Assembly (NCBI GenBank): GCA_001781625.1
Contig: MFLS01000021.1
Span: 1 to 26,508, forward strand
Direction of reading: 5' to 3'
Length of the DNA stretch: 26,508 nt
Source: Candidatus Kaiserbacteria bacterium RIFCSPHIGHO2_12_FULL_56_13
GTDB taxonomy: Bacteria > Patescibacteriota > Minisyncoccia > Phycocordibacterales > Phycocordibacteraceae
The notes beneath the pieces are model-generated. The model had not been told where the DNA came from. It ran no database searches and worked only from the letters and a program-made list of their open reading frames with translations. Position numbers and translations under genes: made by a program. This document shows, piece after piece, positions 21,020 to 26,508 of this stretch (position 1 is its first letter; the number at the start of each line of letters is the position of its first letter).

Positions 21020-21048
21020 CCGAAGCACATAACAAGTTATGTGCTCGG
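21020..21048 (-). repeat. rnpB palindrome copy 1 (P3 position)
   Basis: The arms CCGAAGCACATAAC and GTTATGTGCTCGG surround AA on the + strand. It replaces the usual P3 hairpin between P2 and the GAGGAAAGUCC box. It shares CATAAC...GTTATGTGCT with the other two copies. Confidence 0.75.
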
Positions 21049-21074
21049 CGATTGCCTGTCCCGGTCCGGAGGCC

Positions 21075-21080
21075 ATTATA
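21075..21080 (-). promoter_or_regulatory. Extended -10 promoter (TGG-TATAAT) for rnpB
   Basis: On the - strand TGGTATAAT is a consensus extended -10 element. The predicted start lies about 7 nt downstream, matching the 5' end of helix P1 at 21067-21069. Confidence 0.75.
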
Positions 21081-21128
21081 CCACACTTTTTCGAGGGAGA
21101 AGGATTCTGGCCCCCTACGCACTTCGTG

Positions 21129-21134
21129 TATACT
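21129..21134 (+). promoter_or_regulatory. -10 box TATACT for the envelope operon
   Basis: TATACT lies 30 nt before the ATG at 21165, giving a leader of about 23 nt with no recognisable Shine-Dalgarno sequence. It probably drives the genes from 21165 through lepA. Confidence 0.5.
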
Positions 21135-21164
21135 AGGGCCATTATTTCTTTGCAATCGTAGTGT

Positions 21165-23531
21165 ATGCCCCCCACTCAATCTTCAGCAGCACGCCGTATC
21201 TCGTTTGAGGTCGTAACGCCCTTCGCGCTCCTCGCGACGCTCCTCCTCGCGGCCATTGCCTTTGTCCCCCTTGCGTCGATACCGTTCATCTCGACAAAGG
21301 CATTCATCCTTATCATTGGCGCCATCATTACCTTAGCGCTTTATATCCTTGCCCGCCTCTCGCGCGGCAATGTGATCCTCCCTCCGCCCTTAGTACTCGG
21401 TGCCCTGTGGCTCCCGGCAGCGGCGTACGCGCTCTCAGCGGCGTTTTCAGGCGAGAGCTTTTCGCAAGCATTCTTGAGCACCGCATTTTCAGTTGACACC
21501 TTCGGATTCATCATCGCGGCGACGCTTCTCGGCACGCTTACGGCGCTCATCTTTCGTCGCCCCCCGCACTACCAGTTATTTTTTAAGACACTCTTTGGCG
21601 CGGCAGTGGCGCTCATCTCCCTTGAGGTTGCGCTCCTCATTACTGCGCAGGTAAACCCGGCCCTCGTACCTGCAAACTTCTCTCTCGTTGGGACCATCGT
21701 CGATCTTGCGGCACTCGCAGGCCTTATCATTATCGGCTCCCTGCTTGCACTCCGTTTTCTCTCACTCGAGAATACGGTGCGTATCGTGCTCGTGGCGCTC
21801 ACGCTTGTCGCCCTGATTCTCCTCGCGCTCTTTAATGCCGAACTCGAGCTCATTGTCGTTGGCCTTGTTTCGTTCGGGCTCTTTGTCGAATCGGTGATGC
21901 GCCGCGCGCCCTCGACGGGTGACGCTGATCTTGAAGATGTCGCCGTTCTTGTCGAAGATGATGTGGGAGTAGGGGAGGGTGAACGCTCCCTCATCGCTCC
22001 CTTGGCCGTCCTTGCCCTCTCCCTCTTTTTTCTTATCGGGAGTAGCTTGGGGAATGCCCTTGCCGAAGCGCTTAATGTGACGGCGATTGATGTGCGCCCC
22101 TCGTGGCAGTCGACTCTTGCGGTAGGTAAAGAAGTGTATGCCTCGTCACCCGTGTTTGGCTCAGGGCCAGCGACCTTTGGCCGTGAGTGGCTCACCTATC
22201 GTGATGCAGGCCTCAACCAGACGATTTTTTGGGATATCGATTTCACCACGGGTATCGGCTTCATCCCCACCTCCTTCATCACGACCGGTGTTATCGGCGC
22301 TCTTGCGTGGATACTGCTCGCTCTCGCGCTCCTCTATGCCGGAGTGCGGCGAGTGGTGCTCTCGGTGACAAGTGACCCGTACCTTCGGTTTGTGACCGTA
22401 TTTTCGTTTGTGGCCGCAGTCTTTCTTGGCCTGCTTGCTGTTATGACGAACCCGGGGGCCCTGACGCTTGCGCTCCTCTTCGTATGTGTCGGCCTTTTCG
22501 CCTCGGTGCTCCGCTATGCCCCAAGGCAGACGCAGTGGGGGGTCATTTTCGCGCGGAGCCCGCGCATCGGTTTTATCATCGTCTTCGTGTTCACCCTTCT
22601 CCTCTTAGCATCAGTCGTGGGGGCCTACCTCGTGGTCGAGCGCTACCTGGGAGAGGTGAGTTTGATTCGCGCTCAAGCCGCGCTTGCTGAAGGTGATCTT
22701 GGGGGAGCACGGAGGGAAGCTCTCCGCGCGCAGGGTCTCGTGGCTTCGGGTGAGGCATACCGGCTTCAAGCGCGAATCGCCCAAGGAGAGATGACCCGCA
22801 TCGCAAACGATGCGAGTCTCTCGGTGTCCCTCGCACAGCAGAGCTTTCAACAAGAGCTCGCGCGTGGGGTCACTGCCGCGCTCGAGGCGACACGAGTTGC
22901 CGGCGGCGAGTACCAGAGCTGGTTCGTGCTCGGAGATCTCTATGCCTCGGTGGTCCCTCTCAATGTCGAAGGCGCCTCTGACAATGCTCGAGCGGCTTAC
23001 GAAAAAGCGCAAACTCTCAACCCGACCTCGCCAGTCATCCCACATGCTCTTGCAGAGCTTGAGATCGCTGCCGGGAGAAACGTAGCGGCGAAAGAGTTTC
23101 TTGGCAAAGCGATCGCGCTCAAGCAAGATTATGTCCCTGCCATATTCCTCCTCTCACAGCTTGAGGTGGCGACCGGCAATGTCACTGAAGCCCTGCAAGC
23201 TGCTGAAGCGGCGGCTTATTTCACCCCGAACAACCCGAATGTGCTCTTTCAAGTTGGGGTCTTGCGCGCCGCAAAGAGAGACCGAGCGGGGGCGATCGAT
23301 GCCTTGTCGAGGGCGGTTGAGGCCGATCCGCGATTCGCAAATGCTCACTACTTCCTTGCCGCGCTCTACGCGCAGGCGGGCGATTATGACCGGGCGGGAG
23401 ATGAGCTCGCGACCGTCGCAGCGTTAGGCGAAGACAATGCACGAGCCGTCGAGCCCTTGTTGCGCGTACTTGCTGAAGGCAAGAATCCATTCCCCGCAAA
23501 TCTCCTCTCCCTGACGCCTCCCGCTCTTTAG
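21165..23531 (+). CDS. O-antigen-ligase-like polytopic membrane protein with C-terminal TPR domain
   Basis: A 788-residue protein. The N-terminal half has about 12 hydrophobic helices; a cytoplasmic or external acidic loop (DADLEDVAVLVEDDVGVGEGE) lies near residue 255. The region around VYASSPVFGSGPATFGREW (about residues 324-342) resembles the large-loop motif of O-antigen ligase/Wzy-like proteins, which typically read G.GPGTF. After the last helix (about residues 468-492) follow TPR repeats to the C-terminus, for example AYEKAQTLNPTSPVIPHALAELEIAAGR and AAEAAAYFTPNNPNVLFQVGVLRAAKRDRAGAIDALSRAVEADPRFANAHYFLAALYAQAGDYDRA. Such fusions are frequent in Parcubacteria and are thought to transfer or polymerise surface glycans. 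The substrate is unknown. murJ follows after 3 nt. Confidence 0.78.
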   Translation: MPPTQSSAARRISFEVVTPFALLATLLLAAIAFVPLASIPFISTKAFILIIGAIITLALYILARLSRGNVILPPPLVLGALWLPAAAYALSAAFSGESFSQAFLSTAFSVDTFGFIIAATLLGTLTALIFRRPPHYQLFFKTLFGAAVALISLEVALLITAQVNPALVPANFSLVGTIVDLAALAGLIIIGSLLALRFLSLENTVRIVLVALTLVALILLALFNAELELIVVGLVSFGLFVESVMRRAPSTGDADLEDVAVLVEDDVGVGEGERSLIAPLAVLALSLFFLIGSSLGNALAEALNVTAIDVRPSWQSTLAVGKEVYASSPVFGSGPATFGREWLTYRDAGLNQTIFWDIDFTTGIGFIPTSFITTGVIGALAWILLALALLYAGVRRVVLSVTSDPYLRFVTVFSFVAAVFLGLLAVMTNPGALTLALLFVCVGLFASVLRYAPRQTQWGVIFARSPRIGFIIVFVFTLLLLASVVGAYLVVERYLGEVSLIRAQAALAEGDLGGARREALRAQGLVASGEAYRLQARIAQGEMTRIANDASLSVSLAQQSFQQELARGVTAALEATRVAGGEYQSWFVLGDLYASVVPLNVEGASDNARAAYEKAQTLNPTSPVIPHALAELEIAAGRNVAAKEFLGKAIALKQDYVPAIFLLSQLEVATGNVTEALQAAEAAAYFTPNNPNVLFQVGVLRAAKRDRAGAIDALSRAVEADPRFANAHYFLAALYAQAGDYDRAGDELATVAALGEDNARAVEPLLRVLAEGKNPFPANLLSLTPPAL

Positions 23532-23534
23532 ACA

Positions 23535-25199
23535 ATGGTTGAACGTCTTTTCGGCAAGCTCTCCGCTCCCGTACGCGGTCTCCACGAAGCTGCGTCTGTG
23601 CTCGCACTCTTGACACTTGCTTCGCAGGCGCTCGCTCTCTTGCGAGATAGGACTTTCGCGCACCTGTTCGGTGCAGGGCCGACACTCGACCTCTACTACG
23701 GCGCCTTTCGCATCCCCGATGTCGTCTTCGCACTCGTCGCTTCTCTCGTATCGGCCTACGTCCTCATCCCGCGCCTTGCCGGGAGGGAGAGAAGAGAGGC
23801 CCGCGAGCTCCTTTCGCACTCCGTCTCATTTTTGCTCATCGCCGGCGGGGTGGTCGGTGCCGTACTCGCCGCATATGCCCCCCAGCTCCTTGCGCTCCTC
23901 TACCCGGATTTCGTCGCCTCACCCTACGCGGATGAGTTCATATTCTTAACGCGCCTGCTCCTCATACAACCAATCATCCTCGGCATCTCGGGTGCGATTG
24001 CAAGCGTCACGCAAGTGCACCACCGGTTCATTCTTGTTGCGCTCTCACCTGCCCTCTACAATCTCGGCATCATTTTTGGCGCTCTTGTCCTCTACCCCAT
24101 CTGGGGACTCCCGGGGATAGGCATCGGCGTCCTTCTCGGGGCGCTTGCGCACGCAGCGCTTCATATCCCGGTCTTGGCTGCGGTGCAGGTCTTGCCGCGC
24201 CTCGTCATTCCTTCGTGGCGCATTGTCCGTGGAGTGGTACGCGACTCAATACCGCGCTCCTTGGCGCTTGGCGCCGGCTCCCTGACTCTCCTTGCATTGA
24301 CCGCGCTTGCCTCACGCATGGCTCCCGGCTCGGTCTCGGTTTTCACTTTCGCGATCAACCTTGAGGCGGTGCCGCTCGCCCTCATCGGCGCTTCCTACGC
24401 CGTCGCCGCCTTCCCGGCGCTCTCTCTACATTCGGCGAACGATGACCGCGATTCGTTCGCACGGACGCTCCTCATCTCTGCGCGGCACATTACCCTCTGG
24501 TCGCTCATTTTTCTTGGTCTCATCGCCGTCTTGCGTGCACACATCGTCCGCGTCATCCTCGGTACCGGCGCATTTGACTGGGACGCGACGCGGCTCACGG
24601 CAGCGTTGCTTGTCGTCTTTGCGGCCGGTCTTGTAGCGCAAGGGCTCATTCTCCTTTTTTCCCGCGCATTTTATGCCGCCGGGATGTCATGGCAGCCGCT
24701 CATCTACCAAGCCGTCGGCGGTATGGTGACTCTTGCGCTCGCCGCCTCCCTTTTGACCGCGCCGCTTGCGGGGTTCGTCGAGTGGCTTGCGGCTCTCCTG
24801 CGCATCGCTGATGTGCCTGGTGCCGCCATTGTGGTCGTTGCCCTTGCGGCGTCGGCGGGGCAGTGGGTCATCGCGCTCTGGTCGCTTGTGGCGCTCAAAA
24901 AGGCGGTCCCTGGTCTTGCGCCTGCGCTCGTGCGACCTTTTGCGCACGGCGCTCTCGCGGCAGTTGTCAGCGCTTGCGCGACATATGTGACACTTTATCT
25001 TGAAGGAGGGATCGCGCCCCTCACCACCCTACTCGCTGTTTTCACCGAAGGGCTTGTCGCGGGCATCGTGGGCCTTGCCGTTGCCGCGGGTGTCTTGACG
25101 CTTTTGAAAAATGAGGAGTTTATCGATTTTGTGAGGGCGCTCCGACGTATCCCGGGCGTGGCGCGCGTGGTGCCGCCGGCCGCTCCAGAATCTCCATGA
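23535..25199 (+). CDS. murJ: Lipid II flippase MurJ
   Basis: A 554-residue MATE-fold (MOP superfamily) membrane protein with about 14 helices. The N-terminus LTLASQALALLRDRTFAHLFGAGPTLDLYYGAFRIPDVVFALVASLVSAYVLIP contains the MurJ/MviN pattern, with the Arg of the LLRD segment and the G.G..D.Y..AFR.P run. Further family-like segments are QVHHRFILVALSPALYNLGIIFGAL and LFSRAFYAAGMSWQPLIYQA. It moves lipid II across the membrane for peptidoglycan synthesis. The start follows the preceding stop by 3 nt, and its stop overlaps the lepA start (ATGA), so three genes seem to form one operon. Confidence 0.93.
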   Translation: MVERLFGKLSAPVRGLHEAASVLALLTLASQALALLRDRTFAHLFGAGPTLDLYYGAFRIPDVVFALVASLVSAYVLIPRLAGRERREARELLSHSVSFLLIAGGVVGAVLAAYAPQLLALLYPDFVASPYADEFIFLTRLLLIQPIILGISGAIASVTQVHHRFILVALSPALYNLGIIFGALVLYPIWGLPGIGIGVLLGALAHAALHIPVLAAVQVLPRLVIPSWRIVRGVVRDSIPRSLALGAGSLTLLALTALASRMAPGSVSVFTFAINLEAVPLALIGASYAVAAFPALSLHSANDDRDSFARTLLISARHITLWSLIFLGLIAVLRAHIVRVILGTGAFDWDATRLTAALLVVFAAGLVAQGLILLFSRAFYAAGMSWQPLIYQAVGGMVTLALAASLLTAPLAGFVEWLAALLRIADVPGAAIVVVALAASAGQWVIALWSLVALKKAVPGLAPALVRPFAHGALAAVVSACATYVTLYLEGGIAPLTTLLAVFTEGLVAGIVGLAVAAGVLTLLKNEEFIDFVRALRRIPGVARVVPPAAPESP

Positions 25200-26508
25200 C
25201 GACCGCAAGCCAGATCCGCAATTTCTCTATCATCGCCCATATCGATCACGGTAAATCAACCCTTGCTGACCGTCTCCTCGAAAAGACCGGGACCATACCG
25301 GCGCGCAAGATGCGTGATCAAGTGCTCGATCGCATGGAGCTTGAGCGCGAGCGCGGCATCACGATCAAAATGCAGCCAGTGCGGATGACTTATAGGACAT
25401 CGGATGTCCCAGGGACATCCGATGTCCAGACTTTCATTCTGAATTTGATAGATACTCCCGGGCATATCGATTTTTCATACGAGGTATCGCGGGCTCTGAA
25501 AGCCGTCGAGGGCGTCGTGCTCCTCGTCGATGCGACGCAGGGGGTGCAAGCGCAGACCCTGACGACCTTGGGAGCGGCGAAAGCGCAAAGGTGCGTGGTG
25601 ATCCCCGCGGTCTCGAAGATCGATTCTCCCTACGCTCGCATCGAGGAGGTCAAAAGCGAGCTCGCGACCTTGCTCGATGTCTCGAGAGAGACCGTTCTTG
25701 CGGTTTCGGGCAAAACGGGAGCAGGTATCGACGAGCTCCTCAAGGCCGTCGTGCAGCGTATCCCCTCGCCGCGAACAGGTGAATCTTCAGGCGAACCGAG
25801 AGGGCTCATTTTCGATTTCTCGTATACGCCGCATCGAGGCGTCGTCGTCTATCTGCGGGTCTTCGACGGGATGTTCACAAAGGGGCAGAAGCTCTCCTTT
25901 CGCGCTGCACGCAAGGACTTCTCTGCGCTTGAGGTTGGCATCTTCACTCCCGATGAAACGCCCGCCGAGACTCTCTCGGCTGGCGAGATCGGTTATGTCG
26001 TGACAGGCATCAAGGAGCCGGGAGTAGTTGCGGTCGGTGATACGATCGGGCTCACAAAGGGCGTCCTGCTGGCGCTTGCGGGGTATGAGCGGCCGCGCCC
26101 GGTCGTGTGGGCCTCGATCTATCCTGAAAGCCAAGATGATCTCTCGCTCTTGCGACAATCGCTTGAGCGGCTGCGGCTTTCGGATTCGTCGCTCTCGTTT
26201 GAGGAGGAGTCATCAGGCGTCCTCGGGAGGGGATTCCGATGCGGTTTTTTGGGGCTTCTCCACCTTGAGATCATCACCGAGCGTCTCCGAAGAGAGTTCG
26301 GTCTTTCGCTCATTGTCACGATCCCCACCATTTCGTATCGCGTCACTACCATGCGCAGAGGCACCGAGACGGTCTACACTCCTGCGAAGTTTCCCGAGTT
26401 CGGCGAGATCAAAGAAATCAAGGAGCCCTGGGTGAAGGTCATCATCATCACGCCGGGAGCTGCGCTCTCGGCCGTCCTCCAACTCCTACATGATCATGAG
26501 GCGGTGAC
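25196..26508 (+). CDS. lepA: Elongation factor 4 (LepA), 3' truncated by the window edge
   Basis: The first 437 residues are present, about two thirds of a typical 600-residue LepA. G1 is AHIDHGKST at 14-22, switch I contains ERERGITIKMQPV, and G3 is DTPGH at 86-90. G4 is SKID at 140-143 instead of the normal NKID, and G5 is SGKTG instead of SAKTG. Domain 2 and the LepA-specific SGVLGRGFRCGFLGLLHLEIITERL segment follow, then TPAKFPEFGEIKEIKEPWVKVIIITP. LepA is a ribosome-associated GTPase with a role in initiation or elongation fidelity. Between switch I and G3 there is an apparent insertion, TSDVPGTSDV, encoded by a 33-nt palindrome. The ATG overlaps the murJ stop by 4 nt. Confidence 0.96.
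   Translation, partial: MTTASQIRNFSIIAHIDHGKSTLADRLLEKTGTIPARKMRDQVLDRMELERERGITIKMQPVRMTYRTSDVPGTSDVQTFILNLIDTPGHIDFSYEVSRALKAVEGVVLLVDATQGVQAQTLTTLGAAKAQRCVVIPAVSKIDSPYARIEEVKSELATLLDVSRETVLAVSGKTGAGIDELLKAVVQRIPSPRTGESSGEPRGLIFDFSYTPHRGVVVYLRVFDGMFTKGQKLSFRAARKDFSALEVGIFTPDETPAETLSAGEIGYVVTGIKEPGVVAVGDTIGLTKGVLLALAGYERPRPVVWASIYPESQDDLSLLRQSLERLRLSDSSLSFEEESSGVLGRGFRCGFLGLLHLEIITERLRREFGLSLIVTIPTISYRVTTMRRGTETVYTPAKFPEFGEIKEIKEPWVKVIIITPGAALSAVLQLLHDHEAV
25395..25427. repeat. 33-nt nested palindrome inside lepA
   Basis: GGACATCGGATGTCC and GGACATCCGATGTCC are exact reverse complements separated by CAG, and each 15-mer is itself a palindrome around one central base. In frame they encode TSDV-PG-TSDV in a loop of the GTPase domain that varies in length in LepA proteins. 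Canonical LepA has a shorter loop here (for example a short KDGETY-type turn), so the element looks like an in-frame insertion. Confidence 0.75.

Larger units (their letters stand above)
20737..21069 (-). ncRNA. rnpB: RNase P RNA, bacterial type A-like
   Basis: About 333 nt on the - strand; the ends are set by helix P1, where GGACCGGGAC (5') pairs with GTCCCGGTCC (3'). Conserved segments read in order: ACAGGCAATCGC (P2), GGAGGAAAGTCCGAAC (the universal GAGGAAAGUCC box), ACAGGTAGTGGGTAACGCCC, the CAGATAGATGATTGCC stretch, and ACAGAATTCGGCTTAC near the 3' end. It is the catalytic RNA that matures tRNA and tmRNA 5' ends. Three related palindromic hairpins occupy the P3 position, a site before the P8-like GGGTAACGCCC, and a site after CAAGGCC. 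The TATAAT promoter is immediately upstream, and the terminator at 20698 is downstream. Confidence 0.93.

Noticed and set aside
20832..21048. Regularly repeated palindromes that might suggest a CRISPR array
   Set aside because: Only three diverged copies with unequal spacing (about 111 and 18 nt), and they lie inside a recognisable RNase P RNA whose conserved segments fill the spaces.
1..26508. Mobile elements, phage genes, toxin-antitoxin or restriction-modification systems
   Set aside because: No transposase, integrase, terminal inverted repeats with target duplications, or defence-type motifs were seen; all sizeable genes have housekeeping, envelope or metal-related assignments or are single hypotheticals.

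Overview
The window looks like a chromosomal stretch from a Patescibacteria (Candidate Phyla Radiation) genome, most likely of the Parcubacteria type. This is an inference from the gene content, not from a marker phylogeny. The base composition is fairly GC-rich, genes are tightly packed and often overlap, Shine-Dalgarno sequences are rare, and there are several small membrane proteins of the kind seen in Parcubacteria. No phage, insertion sequence, CRISPR array or defence island was seen.

Layout. Positions 1-1464 hold a copper-type cluster on the + strand: the 3' end of a CopB-like P1B ATPase, a DUF305 protein and a membrane-anchored HWH/HTHD protein. Positions 1545-6188 hold two small membrane proteins, an 891-residue P2-type cation ATPase, a half-size EamA transporter and an alternative-oxidase-like diiron protein. 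A perfect 38-bp palindromic terminator (6187-6224) separates these from tmRNA (ssrA) and smpB on the - strand. ftsH diverges from smpB and converges on pyrC; pyrD lies upstream of pyrC behind its own terminator. Next come tRNA-Ile(UAU), a small unrecognised gene, recG on the - strand and a malic enzyme diverging from recG. A cupredoxin-like/DoxX-like pair is on the - strand, and lemA-htpX, tRNA-Ser(GGA), a DUF192 gene and an adenosylcobalamin-dependent ribonucleotide reductase are on the + strand. RNase P RNA (rnpB) is on the - strand, followed by a + strand cell-envelope block: an O-antigen-ligase-like TPR protein, murJ and the start of lepA.

The genes are mostly ordinary; the unusual features are in how they are fitted together. 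(1) The last 8 nt of smpB, including its stop codon, are also the first 8 nt of mature tmRNA, so 5' maturation of tmRNA from a cotranscript would leave a non-stop smpB message. (2) At least five genes have the -10 hexamer TATACT only 6-7 nt before the start codon, which predicts leaderless mRNAs; recG and the malic enzyme gene appear to share one palindromic AGTATACT box. (3) Three copies of a related ~29-nt palindrome sit in three different helices of rnpB. (4) lepA and recG each carry a long inverted repeat inside the coding sequence with the same GTCC-NNN-GGAC core; in lepA it encodes an apparent insertion. (5) The recG 3' end contains a hairpin plus T-run that can terminate the convergent gene. 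(6) tRNA-Ser shares the A of its CCA end with the ATG of the next gene.

Metabolically, the window shows de novo pyrimidine steps (pyrC, pyrD), B12-dependent deoxynucleotide synthesis, malate decarboxylation, ribosome rescue (tmRNA/SmpB), membrane proteolysis (FtsH, HtpX) and a possible O2-consuming oxidase. Everything here was read by eye; no database search or folding program was run.
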